Assembly (NCBI RefSeq): GCF_003700275.1
Contig: NZ_RBRE01000048.1
Span: 1-47,196 of the forward strand
Source: Pseudomonas cichorii
GTDB taxonomy: Bacteria; Pseudomonadota; Gammaproteobacteria; Pseudomonadales; Pseudomonadaceae
Reading direction: 5' to 3'
Length of the DNA stretch: 47,196 nt
Numbering within the stretch: position 1 is the stretch's first letter; each line of letters starts with the position of its first letter. The translations under genes and the position numbers were made by a program. Under the pieces are notes generated by a model. It was not told the DNA's origin and made no database searches. It saw nothing but the letters and a program-made list of their open reading frames with translations. This document shows positions 17,209 to 25,856 of this stretch, one piece after another.

Positions 17209-17790
17209 ATGGCTTTTGAATTGCCACCGCTGCCCTATGCAAAAGACGCTCTGGTGCCGCACATTTCCGCTGAGACACTGGAATATCACCACGACAAGCA
17301 CCACAACACCTACGTCGTGAACCTGAATAACCTGGTGCCAGGCACCGAGTTCGAAGGCAAGACCTTGGAAGAAATCATCAAGACTTCTTCGGGCGGTATC
17401 TTCAACAACGCCGCTCAGGTCTGGAACCACACTTTCTACTGGGAATGCCTGTCGCCAAACGGCGGCGGCGAACCAACCGGCGCTCTGGCAGATGCCATCA
17501 CCGCTGCATTCGGCTCTTTCGACAAGTTCAAGGAAGAGTTCAGCAAGACTTCCATCGGCACTTTCGGTTCCGGCTGGGGCTGGCTGGTGAAAAAGGCTGA
17601 CGGCTCCCTGGCTCTGGCCAGCACCATCGGCGCAGGCAACCCGCTGACCAGCGGCGACACTCCGCTGCTGACCTGCGACGTCTGGGAACACGCTTACTAC
17701 ATCGACTACCGCAACCTGCGTCCAAAATACGTTGAAGCATTCTGGAACCTGGTGAACTGGGACTTCGTGGCCAAGCAATACGCTGCCTGA
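17209..17790 (+). CDS. sodB: Iron superoxide dismutase SodB
   Basis: 193 residues, the standard Fe-SOD length. Metal ligands are H27 (LEYHHDKHH), H74 (WNHTFYW), and the aspartate and histidine of [23 protein letters not shown] blocks are as in Pseudomonas SodB, and no signal peptide means it is cytoplasmic. It detoxifies superoxide. AAGGAG seven bases before the ATG is a strong ribosome-binding site. The gene is monocistronic, ending in a good terminator. In pseudomonads sodB is down-regulated in low iron through small RNAs; I see no clear pairing site. Confidence 0.97.
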   Translation: MAFELPPLPYAKDALVPHISAETLEYHHDKHHNTYVVNLNNLVPGTEFEGKTLEEIIKTSSGGIFNNAAQVWNHTFYWECLSPNGGGEPTGALADAITAAFGSFDKFKEEFSKTSIGTFGSGWGWLVKKADGSLALASTIGAGNPLTSGDTPLLTCDVWEHAYYIDYRNLRPKYVEAFWNLVNWDFVAKQYAA

Positions 17791-17804
17791 TTCCTGCTTC
17801 AGTC

Positions 17805-17831
17805 AAAAAACCCGGCCATGCCGGGTTTTTT
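17805..17831 (+). terminator. sodB intrinsic terminator
   Basis: AAAAAACCCGGC, loop CAT, then GCCGGGTTTTTT, 15 bases after the sodB stop. Runs on both strands would also allow reverse function. Confidence 0.9.
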
Positions 17832-18032
17832 ATTGCCTGGGCTTCAAGCCTTTGATTTAAAAAGATTCTGGCTCCATCACACGCAAGTCCTGCGGACAGT
17901 CCCCGCACCGCTCTGTAAATATCCTTCGCTTGCTATCGTTTCCTTCAACGAAACCCCCGCCACTCAAGCCTTGCGCAACATTAATGTGCCATTACGAGTG
18001 CAGACGCCCGCAACCAACAAGGGACTAACTCC

Positions 18033-19139
18033 ATGTCATCGGTCAGCCGTCGTTCTTTCGTGACCCTCTCCGCCCTGGCCTCCGCAAGCCTGGTGCTGCC
18101 GCAAGTCAGTTCAGCCACAGCGCAGAACAACCAGCCGGCCCGCAGCGACAAGATTCATCTCAACTTCAATGAAAGCCATTTAGGCCCGTCTCACCTGGCC
18201 CTGGAAAAGATGCAGGATGGCGCCGCGTCCACAGGCCGCTATCACTACGGCGCGCAATTGAAACTGATCGAACTGTTTGCCAGACAGAACCGCATACCCA
18301 GCGATTACGTGCACGCCTACAGCGGCTCGCGTGAACCCTTGCAGTACGCGATTGCCGCGTTCACCGATGAACACCGGGGCCTCGCTCTCGCCACGCCTTC
18401 CTACGACGCGCCGGTCGAAGCCGCCCACAGCCAGAACGTCACGATTCATGAAGTGCCGCTGCGCCCCGATGGCAGCCATGATCTCGATGCCATGCTCAAG
18501 GCCGACAGAACGCCAGGCCTGATCTACATCTGCAACCCCAATAACCCGACCGGAACGGTGACCGCGCAGCAGCAGATCGAGCAAGCCATTCTCGGCAAAC
18601 CCGAAGGTACGGTGGTGCTGATCGATGAGGCGTACATTCATTTCTCGGATGCTCCCAGCCTGGTCCCGCTGGCCGCCACGCGCAAGGATGTGCTGGTGCT
18701 GCGGACCTTCTCCAAACTCTACGGAATGGCCGGCGCCAGACTGGGTTTCGCGATAGGCCATCCCGAACTGCTGGAGAAGATCGAAGTCTGGGGCGGCAAC
18801 AACTTTGTGCCGCTGCCTGCGGCCATGGGCGGTATCGCCAGTCTTGAAGACCCCGATCTGGTCCGGCAGCGCAAACTGCTCAATGGCAAGGTGCGCGAAC
18901 AGACCCGAAGCTTTCTCGCCAGCCATGGATTCACCTGTACCGCTTCCCAGGCCAACTGCTTCATGATCGATACCGGGCATCCGGCCGAACGGGTCATCGA
19001 AGGGCTGGCCAGACGCGGGATTCTGATTGGCAGGAAGTGGGATGTCTGGCCGACCTGGGTGCGCGTCAGCATCGGCACCGAAGCCGAAATGCAAACATTC
19101 CGCGAGGCTTTTCTGGAGGTTGTGCAGCAACTGGCCTGA
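18033..19139 (+). CDS. Tat-exported PLP-dependent aminotransferase, HisC-like
   Basis: 368 residues. The N terminus SVSRRSFVTLSALASASLVL is a twin-arginine signal (SRRSF-x-L) with cleavage probably near SSATAQ, predicting folded export to the periplasm. The mature part is fold-type I aminotransferase class I/II: NFNESHLGPS, YSGSREPLQYAIAAF, CNPNNPTGTV, the aspartate in LIDEAYIHF, and the PLP lysine in TFSKLYGMAGARLGFAIG. It looks like histidinol-phosphate aminotransferase, but the export signal excludes histidine synthesis. Possible roles are handling D-/L-amino acids or a peptide or siderophore side chain in the periplasm. AAGGGA precedes the ATG. It stands alone between sodB and bifA. Confidence 0.85.
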   Translation: MSSVSRRSFVTLSALASASLVLPQVSSATAQNNQPARSDKIHLNFNESHLGPSHLALEKMQDGAASTGRYHYGAQLKLIELFARQNRIPSDYVHAYSGSREPLQYAIAAFTDEHRGLALATPSYDAPVEAAHSQNVTIHEVPLRPDGSHDLDAMLKADRTPGLIYICNPNNPTGTVTAQQQIEQAILGKPEGTVVLIDEAYIHFSDAPSLVPLAATRKDVLVLRTFSKLYGMAGARLGFAIGHPELLEKIEVWGGNNFVPLPAAMGGIASLEDPDLVRQRKLLNGKVREQTRSFLASHGFTCTASQANCFMIDTGHPAERVIEGLARRGILIGRKWDVWPTWVRVSIGTEAEMQTFREAFLEVVQQLA

Positions 19140-19468
19140 TCCCCGGAGCAGCAACCGCTCTGGCACAAGCCTCTGCCCTCACCCACGTGCGGCGGGGGCA
19201 TTCAGCCTGCGATCCGACGCCCCAGCTTTGCGTGTTGCCAGAAAGCAATAGCAGACTAATATTACTTCTTGTATTTGCAGAGTCCTGCTCAAGTTCCATG
19301 CATACTTGTCCGACACAGTGGAATCGTCCGGAGTCAGAGTTTCGGGCAAACAGGGCAAGGAAAGCAGAAGTCGACCTGACGAGAAGCGCTCTCGACACAG
19401 GCTGGCACAGCTGGTTTTTCGATGGTTGTAGGGTTGCACGCTCCCGGCACGAATTAAGGAATGACCAT
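19140..19468. other. 329-base gap upstream of bifA
   Basis: The frame of bifA stays open back to 19037, but that extension overlaps the aminotransferase gene and has no membrane or signal features, so I treat it as non-coding. The gap is AT-richer near 19255-19300 and should hold the bifA promoter. I see no convincing sigma-54, FleQ or terminator sequence. Confidence 0.4.
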
Positions 19469-21520
19469 TTGAAGCTGGAACTCAAACACAGCTTGTCGGT
19501 TAAGTTGCTGCGCGTGGTACTGCTGTCAGCGCTGCTCGTAGGCGTTGTGTTGAGTTGCGCGCAAATTGTCTTCGATGCCTACAAGACACGCCAGAACGTG
19601 GCCAGCGATGCCGAACGCATCCTCGACATGTTCCGCGATCCTTCGACCCAGGCGGTGTACAGCCTTGACCGGGAAATGGGCATGCAGGTCATCGAGGGCC
19701 TGTTTCAGGACAATTCCGTGCGCATGGCTTCCATCGGCCACCCGAACGAAACCTTGCTGGCAGAAAAAGAACGCCCTCTGAAAAACTCTTCCTCGCGCTG
19801 GCTGACAGACGTCATTCTCGGCCAGGAGCGCAGCTTCACGACTCAACTGGTCGGCCGCAGCCCCTACAGCGAATACTACGGCGACCTGCGCATCACGCTG
19901 GATACCGCCAACTACGGCGAGAGCTTCATCATCAATGCCGTGATCATTTTCATTTCCGGCGTGTTGCGCGCACTGGCAATGGGTCTGGTGCTGTATCTGG
20001 TCTATCACTGGCTGCTGACCAAACCGCTGTCCAGAATCATCGAGCACCTGACCAGCATCAACCCGGATCGCCCCAGCGAGCATCAATTGCCGCTGCTCAA
20101 GGGCCATGAAAAGAACGAGCTGGGGATCTGGGTCAATACCGCCAATCAATTGCTGGCCTCCATCGAGCGCAACACCCACTTGCGCCACGAAGCCGAGAAC
20201 AGTCTGCAACGCATGGCCCAGTACGACTTCCTGACCGGCCTGCCCAATCGCTTGCAACTGCAGATCCAGCTGGACAAGATCCTGGTCGACGCCGGGCGCC
20301 TGCAACGCCGCGTTGCCGTGCTGTGTGTCGGCCTCGATGATTTCAAAGGCATCAACGAGCAGTTCAGCTATCAGACCGGCGACCAGTTGCTGCTGGCACT
20401 GGCAGATCGGTTGCGCGCCCACAGCGGACGGCTCGGCGCTCTGGCGCGGCTCGGTGGCGATCAGTTCGCCCTGGTCCAGGCGGATATAGAACAACCCTAC
20501 GAAGCTGCGGAACTGGCGCAAAACATCCTGGATGATCTGGAAGCCCCGTTCGCCCTGGATCTACAGGAAATCCGCCTGCGCGCGACCATTGGCATCACGC
20601 TGTTCCCGGAAGATGGCGACAGCACCGAAAAGCTGCTGCAGAAAGCCGAACAGACCATGACCCTGGCCAAGACGCGCTCGCGTAACCGCTACCAGTTCTA
20701 TATCGCCAGTGTCGACAGCGAAATGCGCCGTCGTCGCGAGCTGGAAAAAGACCTGCGCGAAGCCATGCCGCGCAACCAGCTGTATCTGGTCTATCAACCG
20801 CAGATCAGCTATCGCGACCATCGCGTGATGGGCGTCGAGGCATTGATTCGCTGGCAGCATCCAGAACACGGTCTGGTTCCGCCGGATGTCTTCATTCCGC
20901 TGGCCGAACAGAACGGCACCATTATCGCCATCGGTGAATGGGTGCTCGACCAGGCTTGTCGGCAGTTACGCGAATGGCACGACCAGGGCTTCACCGAGTT
21001 GCGCATGGCGGTCAACCTGTCCACCGTGCAACTGCACCACTCGGAACTGCCACGGGTGGTCAACAACCTGCTGCAGATCTATCGCCTGCCGCCGCGCAGC
21101 CTGGAGCTGGAAGTCACCGAAACCGGTCTGATGGAAGATATCAACACCGCCGCCCAGCACTTGCTCAGCCTGCGCCGCTCCGGGGCGCTGATCGCGATTG
21201 ACGACTTCGGCACCGGCTATTCGTCCCTGAGCTATCTCAAGAGTCTGCCGCTGGACAAGATCAAGATCGACAAGAGTTTCGTGCAGGACCTGATCGACGA
21301 CGATGACGACGCGACCATCGTACGCGCCATCATCCAGTTGGGTAAAAGCCTCGGCATGCAGGTGATTGCCGAAGGCGTGGAAACCACCGAACAGGAAGCC
21401 TATATCATCTCCGAGGGTTGCCACGAAGGTCAGGGCTATCTGTACAGCAAACCCCTGCCCGCCCGTGAAATCCTGCCTTACCTCAAACAATCGCAACGCA
21501 GCCAGGCAGAGGTGTTGTAG
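19469..21520 (+). CDS. bifA: c-di-GMP phosphodiesterase BifA (degenerate GGDEF + EAL)
   Basis: 683 residues starting at a TTG (19469) eight bases after TAAGGA. The start gives LKLELKHSLSVKLLRVVLLSALLV, the known BifA N terminus. Membrane helices near residues 10-30 and 155-180 flank a periplasmic sensor region. A HAMP-like stretch follows, then a GGDEF domain whose signature is GGDQF (residues 329-333), hence probably no cyclase activity. The EAL domain is intact: EAL at 457-459, NLST, DDFGTGYSSL, and EGVET. In Pseudomonas BifA lowers c-di-GMP, restraining biofilm formation and allowing swarming. A three-codon frame (ATG at 19461, stop at 19470-19472) overlaps the start. Confidence 0.93.
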   Translation: MKLELKHSLSVKLLRVVLLSALLVGVVLSCAQIVFDAYKTRQNVASDAERILDMFRDPSTQAVYSLDREMGMQVIEGLFQDNSVRMASIGHPNETLLAEKERPLKNSSSRWLTDVILGQERSFTTQLVGRSPYSEYYGDLRITLDTANYGESFIINAVIIFISGVLRALAMGLVLYLVYHWLLTKPLSRIIEHLTSINPDRPSEHQLPLLKGHEKNELGIWVNTANQLLASIERNTHLRHEAENSLQRMAQYDFLTGLPNRLQLQIQLDKILVDAGRLQRRVAVLCVGLDDFKGINEQFSYQTGDQLLLALADRLRAHSGRLGALARLGGDQFALVQADIEQPYEAAELAQNILDDLEAPFALDLQEIRLRATIGITLFPEDGDSTEKLLQKAEQTMTLAKTRSRNRYQFYIASVDSEMRRRRELEKDLREAMPRNQLYLVYQPQISYRDHRVMGVEALIRWQHPEHGLVPPDVFIPLAEQNGTIIAIGEWVLDQACRQLREWHDQGFTELRMAVNLSTVQLHHSELPRVVNNLLQIYRLPPRSLELEVTETGLMEDINTAAQHLLSLRRSGALIAIDDFGTGYSSLSYLKSLPLDKIKIDKSFVQDLIDDDDDATIVRAIIQLGKSLGMQVIAEGVETTEQEAYIISEGCHEGQGYLYSKPLPAREILPYLKQSQRSQAEVL

Positions 21521-21560
21521 AAGCGAATTCATTCGCGAATGAATTCGCTCCTGCGATCAG
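21521..21560. repeat. REP palindrome after bifA
   Basis: A perfect 26-base palindrome at 21523-21548: GCGAATTCATTCG followed by its exact complement CGAATGAATTCGC, then TCCTGCG. It starts two bases after the bifA stop codon and may stabilise or end the bifA transcript. Confidence 0.7.
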
Positions 21561-21640
21561 TTTCTGGTTGTCCTGAAACCGACAGTTACAAGTAGTGGAA
21601 TACTCGTCCACGACTTTAAGGGCTTTATGCCTTTACACCG

Positions 21641-21659
21641 AATGCAAATCTTTCGCATT
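21641..21659. promoter_or_regulatory. Fur-like box upstream of icmP
   Basis: AATGCAAATCTTTCGCATT is a 19-base near-dyad (AATGCAAAT against ATTCGCATT) of the same size and AATGC/GCATT pattern as many Pseudomonas Fur boxes. It lies 60 bases before icmP. Imelysin-family genes are often iron-regulated, which makes a Fur site plausible; only the sequence pattern supports it here. Confidence 0.5.
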
Positions 21660-21718
21660 ATGTCGCAGTTTTTCTGGGCGCCCGGCGCCATAAACTCCCT
21701 TAGACGCAGGATTTCGTC

Positions 21719-23071
21719 ATGATTCGTATGCCTCTGGCAACAGCTAGTCTGCTGGCCATAGCTATCTCCCTCGCCGGTTGTGGCGAAGGCAAGGACAAGG
21801 CCGCCGCACCCGCTCCTGCTGCGGCTCCTGTGACTCCGGCAGCAGCGCCTGCCACACCCGCTCCAGCCGCTGCCTCCCAGACTGACGACGCTGCCGCGAA
21901 GGCCGTGGTCGCCAACTACGCCAACATGGTCTATGCCGTGTTCAGCGATGCCGAAAACGCTGCCAAGAACCTGAGCACCGCTGTCGATGCCTTCCTGGCC
22001 AAGCCGAATGACCAGACGCTCAAGGCCGCCCGTGACGCCTGGGTTGCCGCCCGCGTGCCTTACATGCAGAGCGAAGTCTTCCGCTTCGGCAACACCATCA
22101 TCGACGACTGGGAAGGACAGGTTAACGCCTGGCCCCTGGACGAAGGCCTGATCGACTACGTTGCCAAGGATTACCAGCACGCACTGGGCAACCCGGGCGC
22201 TACCGCCAACATCATCGCCAACACGGAAATCCAGGTCGGCGAAGACAAGGTCGACGTCAAGGAAATTACTGCCGAGAAACTCGCCAGCCTCAATGAGCTG
22301 GGCGGCTCCGAAGCCAACGTTGCCACTGGCTACCACGCCATCGAATTCCTGCTCTGGGGCCAGGACCTGAACGGCACCGGCCCTGGCGCCGGCGCACGCC
22401 CAGCCAGCGACTACCTTGAAGGTAACGGTGCAACCGGCGGCCACAACGATCGTCGTCGCGCCTACCTCAAGGCCGTGACCGAACTGCTGGTCACCGACCT
22501 GGAAGAAATGTCGGGCAACTGGAAAGCCGGTGTAGCGGATAACTACCGTGCCACTCTGGAAGCGGAGTCCGGCGAAAACGGCTTGCGCAAAATGCTGTTC
22601 GGCATGGGCAGCCTGTCGCTGGGCGAACTGGCTGGCGAACGCATGAAAGTAGCTCTGGAAGCCAACTCCAGCGAAGACGAGCACGACTGCTTCAGCGACA
22701 ACACGCACAACTCGCACTTCTACAACGGCAAAGGTATCCGCAACGTCTACCTGGGCGAATACACCCGCACCGACGGCAGCAAGATCAGCGGCCCGAGCAT
22801 CTCGTCCCTGGTCGCCAAGGTTGACCCGGCTGCCGACGCCACCCTGCGCGCCGACCTGGACGATACCCAGGCCAAGCTGCAAGTGATCGTCGACCACGCC
22901 AACAAGGGCGAACACTTCGACCAGTTGATCGCAGCCGGCAACACCGCCGGCAATCAGGTAGTCCGTGACGCCATCGCGGCTCTGGTCAAGCAGACCGGCG
23001 CCATCGAACAGGCTGCCGGCAAGCTGGGCATCACCGACCTGAACCCGGACAACGCCGATCACGACTTCTGA
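21719..23071 (+). CDS. icmP: Imelysin-family lipoprotein IcmP (insulin-cleaving metalloproteinase)
   Basis: 450 residues. A lipoprotein signal ends in SLAGC (C21), followed by an Ala/Pro-rich linker of about 30 residues, so it is membrane-anchored in the periplasm or outer membrane. The imelysin domain carries the GxHxxE motif in GYHAIEFLLWGQD plus YMQSEVFRFGN and HNSHFYNGKGIRNVYLGEY. Imelysins are linked to iron uptake (EfeO, IrpA relatives); P. aeruginosa IcmP was first described as an insulin-cleaving metalloproteinase. The Fur-like box at 21641 and the following iron/haem-type genes support an iron role. A terminator ends the gene, so the next three genes form a separate unit or depend on read-through. 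Confidence 0.88.
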   Translation: MIRMPLATASLLAIAISLAGCGEGKDKAAAPAPAAAPVTPAAAPATPAPAAASQTDDAAAKAVVANYANMVYAVFSDAENAAKNLSTAVDAFLAKPNDQTLKAARDAWVAARVPYMQSEVFRFGNTIIDDWEGQVNAWPLDEGLIDYVAKDYQHALGNPGATANIIANTEIQVGEDKVDVKEITAEKLASLNELGGSEANVATGYHAIEFLLWGQDLNGTGPGAGARPASDYLEGNGATGGHNDRRRAYLKAVTELLVTDLEEMSGNWKAGVADNYRATLEAESGENGLRKMLFGMGSLSLGELAGERMKVALEANSSEDEHDCFSDNTHNSHFYNGKGIRNVYLGEYTRTDGSKISGPSISSLVAKVDPAADATLRADLDDTQAKLQVIVDHANKGEHFDQLIAAGNTAGNQVVRDAIAALVKQTGAIEQAAGKLGITDLNPDNADHDF

Positions 23072-23108
23072 TCAGTGAAGTAACCGAAGATTCGGGCCTG
23101 CAACATCG

Positions 23109-23142
23109 AATGCCAGTCAGTTTTGCTGACTGGCATTTTTTT
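23109..23142 (+). terminator. icmP intrinsic terminator
   Basis: AATGCCAGTCAG, loop TTTTG, CTGACTGGCATT, then a T run. It lies 38 bases after the icmP stop. Confidence 0.92.
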
Positions 23143-23321
23143 CAAAGGGTTTTGCTCACGAAGTTTCCAATGTCGAGATGTGTGCAAGAAGGTAGTGCAT
23201 ACGTCTGCCATTTCGTAACAATACATTGCCTCAAGCCCGGCAAACGATAACTCCTCTTATTCAAAGCGCATCAGGCTGATAAGCTTGCTCGCCCTGATTT
23301 TTGGCTCTTTGCAGAATTCGT

Positions 23322-24749
23322 ATGAGTATGCCGCTGCGCCTGTCCCTTGTTATGTTCTCGGCCCTGGTCCTGATCGCGTGCGATGACGCGCCGCGTTTCA
23401 CTGAGGCGGAACCTGGCGAGGCGCTTTCCGGTGGCGCGGCTACGGTAAAGAAAAGCGATCAGAACGCCTTCTCCATGCCCTCGGCCAACCTCTCGCCAGT
23501 GCGCAGGCTGGACTTCAGTGTCGGCAACAGTTTCTTCCGCAATCCCTGGGTCATCGCGCCCTCAACCACCATCGCCCGTGACGGGTTGGGTCCGCTGTTC
23601 AATACCAATGCCTGTCAGAACTGCCACATCAAGGATGGTCGTGGTCATCCGCCAGAGCCGGGCGACAGCAATGCGGTGTCGATGCTGGTCAGGCTCTCTA
23701 TTCCGGACGGCCCGGCGTATGCCGAGATCATCAAGCGCAATGGCGTGGTGCCCGAGCCGACTTATGGCGTGCAGCTACAGGACATGGCAATTCCCGGCGT
23801 CGCGCCGGAAGGCAAGGTGCGGGTCGAGTACGATCCCCTGAGCATCCGCTTTCGCGACGGCACCAGCGTGGAGTTGCGCCAGCCGACCCTGCGCATCACT
23901 CAATTGGGCTACGGCCCGATGCATCCCGACACCCACGCATCGGCACGGATTGCACCGCCCATGATCGGCCTGGGGCTGCTTGAGGCGATCCCCGAAGCTG
24001 CGATCCTGGCCAATGCCGATCCGGATGACAGGAATGACGATGGCATCTCCGGACGCGCCAACTGGGTCTGGGACGATGTGCAGCAAAAAGTCGTCATGGG
24101 GCGCTTCGGCTGGAAGGCCGGACAACCCACTCTCAATCAGCAGAATGTTCATGCGTTCGCCGGTGACATGGGCCTGACCACCAGCCTGAAGACCGAGGAT
24201 GACTGCACTCCTGCGCAAAACAGTTGCCGCAACGCCCCGAACGGCAATGGCCCCGCCGGCGAACCCGAGGTCAGCGACAATATTCTGCGGCTGGTGGAGT
24301 TCTACACCCGCAACCTGGGGGTTCCGGCCCGACGCAACGTGGCTGACCCACAAGTGCTGGCGGGCAAGAACCTGTTCTTCAAGGCCGGCTGCCAACAATG
24401 CCACACGCCACAATTCACCACCCGCGCCGATGCCGCCGAGCCGGAGCTGGCCAATCAGGTGATTCGTCCCTACAGCGACCTGCTGCTGCACGATATGGGC
24501 GAAGGCCTGGCCGACAACCGGACAGAGTTTCAGGCCAATGGCCGCGAATGGCGCACGCCGCCATTGTGGGGACTGGGCCTGACCGGTACTGTCAGCGGCC
24601 ATACCCAATTGCTGCATGATGGTCGCGCTCGCAACGTGATGGAGGCGATACTGTGGCACGGTGGCGAAGCCCAGGCAGCACAGCGGCAGGTACTGGCTTT
24701 CGATGCCGAGCAGCGTGCGGCGCTGTTGGCGTTCCTGAATTCGTTATAA
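23322..24749 (+). CDS. Di-haem thiol-oxidoreductase-like lipoprotein (DUF1111)
   Basis: 475 residues from the ATG at 23322 (a TTG at 23301 is possible). The signal peptide ends in LVLIAC, a lipobox. There are two c-type haem sites, CQNCH (in NTNACQNCHIKDG) and CQQCH (in KAGCQQCHTPQF), with DGISGRANWVWD and MGRFGWKAGQPTL between them. This is the DUF1111 or putative di-haem oxidoreductase family, related to MauG/CcpA peroxidases; its reaction is not established. It is followed 28 bases later by the second imelysin gene and then the DUF1513 gene, a co-directional set conserved in pseudomonads. A redox step in periplasmic iron or haem handling is the likely role (inference). Confidence 0.85.
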   Translation: MSMPLRLSLVMFSALVLIACDDAPRFTEAEPGEALSGGAATVKKSDQNAFSMPSANLSPVRRLDFSVGNSFFRNPWVIAPSTTIARDGLGPLFNTNACQNCHIKDGRGHPPEPGDSNAVSMLVRLSIPDGPAYAEIIKRNGVVPEPTYGVQLQDMAIPGVAPEGKVRVEYDPLSIRFRDGTSVELRQPTLRITQLGYGPMHPDTHASARIAPPMIGLGLLEAIPEAAILANADPDDRNDDGISGRANWVWDDVQQKVVMGRFGWKAGQPTLNQQNVHAFAGDMGLTTSLKTEDDCTPAQNSCRNAPNGNGPAGEPEVSDNILRLVEFYTRNLGVPARRNVADPQVLAGKNLFFKAGCQQCHTPQFTTRADAAEPELANQVIRPYSDLLLHDMGEGLADNRTEFQANGREWRTPPLWGLGLTGTVSGHTQLLHDGRARNVMEAILWHGGEAQAAQRQVLAFDAEQRAALLAFLNSL

Positions 24750-24777
24750 GTATTCTCTTTAAAGTAAGGAGCCGGAC

Positions 24778-25842
24778 ATGTTCCGACCCAAGTTGTTGTT
24801 TACCAGCCTTGCGGCCCTGGCACTGGGTGCCTGCTCGCCCTCCGATCCTCAGGCCGTCACTTCTGCCGCCATTGCCAAGCAGGTGATCCTGCCGACCTAC
24901 AGCCGCTGGGTCGATGCCGATCGCCAACTGGCCAGCAGCGCCCTTGCCTTCTGCCAGGGCAAGACCGACCTGGAGAGCGCCCGCGCCGACTTCCTGAAAG
25001 CACAGAAGACCTGGGCCGAGTTGCAACCCTTGCTGATCGGGCCGCTGGCCGAGGGCAATCGTGCCTGGCAAGTACAGTTCTGGCCGGACAAGAAGAATCT
25101 GGTCGGACGTCAGGTCGAACAACTGGTCACCGCCCAGCCGCAGATCAATGCCGAAGAACTGTCCAAGGCCAGCGTCGTGGTTCAGGGTCTGTCTGCTTAC
25201 GAATACATTCTGTTCGATGCCGGTATCGACATGGCCAACGCCGAGCAGAAAGCCCGTTACTGCCCGCTGTTGATGGCCATCGGTGAACGCCAGAAGATCC
25301 TCGCCGAAGAAATCCTCAGCCGCTGGAACAGCAACGACGGCATGCTCGCGCAACTGAGCAAGTTTCCCAACACTCGCTACGCAGATTCCCACGAGGCTAT
25401 CGCCGAAGTACTGCGCGTACAGGTCACAGCACTAGACAGCCTGAAGAAAAAGCTCGGCACGCCTCTGGGCCGCCAGACCAAGGGCACGCCACAACCTTTC
25501 CAGGCAGACTCCTGGCGCAGCAAGTCTTCGCTCAGCAGCCTGGAAGCGAGCCTGAGCAGTGCTGAAGCCGTCTGGGCCGGTGTGGATAACAAAGGCCTGC
25601 GTGGTTTGTTGCCCGCCGAGCAGAAACCTCTGGCCGACAAGATCGACGCGGCCTACGCTGCCAGCCGCAAACTGCTGTCAGAGCTCAAGCCGCCACTGGC
25701 CGACCTGCTGGCTTCCGATGCTGGCCGCCAGCAGCTCAATGCGTTTTACGACAGCCTGAACGTGGTGCATCGCCTGCATGAAGGCGAACTGGCCAAGGCT
25801 CTGGGTATTCAGTTGGGCTTCAACGCCAACGACGGCGATTGA
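24778..25842 (+). CDS. Second imelysin-family lipoprotein
   Basis: 354 residues. The lipobox LALGAC gives a lipid-anchored N terminus at C19. The imelysin domain has the family's helical repeats, with FLKAQKTWAELQPLLIGPL and, at the GxHxxE position, GLSAYEYILFD, which lacks the histidine. That divergence matches the shorter imelysin type found beside DUF1111 proteins. AAGGAG before the ATG is strong. The DUF1513 gene starts 14 bases downstream. Probably it binds metal or haem in the periplasm together with its neighbours. Confidence 0.85.
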   Translation: MFRPKLLFTSLAALALGACSPSDPQAVTSAAIAKQVILPTYSRWVDADRQLASSALAFCQGKTDLESARADFLKAQKTWAELQPLLIGPLAEGNRAWQVQFWPDKKNLVGRQVEQLVTAQPQINAEELSKASVVVQGLSAYEYILFDAGIDMANAEQKARYCPLLMAIGERQKILAEEILSRWNSNDGMLAQLSKFPNTRYADSHEAIAEVLRVQVTALDSLKKKLGTPLGRQTKGTPQPFQADSWRSKSSLSSLEASLSSAEAVWAGVDNKGLRGLLPAEQKPLADKIDAAYAASRKLLSELKPPLADLLASDAGRQQLNAFYDSLNVVHRLHEGELAKALGIQLGFNANDGD

Positions 25843-25856
25843 TCGAGAGGTTGTAG

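Noticed and set aside
19037..19468. Open upstream extension of bifA
   Set aside because: Overlaps the aminotransferase gene; the TTG at 19469 has a good ribosome-binding site and gives the known BifA N terminus.
19390..19468. Possible sigma-54 promoter (TGGCAC) before bifA
   Set aside because: The required GC at the -12 position is missing.
21557..23062. 501-codon minus-strand frame opposite icmP
   Set aside because: Shadow of the well-supported imelysin gene in a GC-rich region; no ribosome-binding site, no motif.
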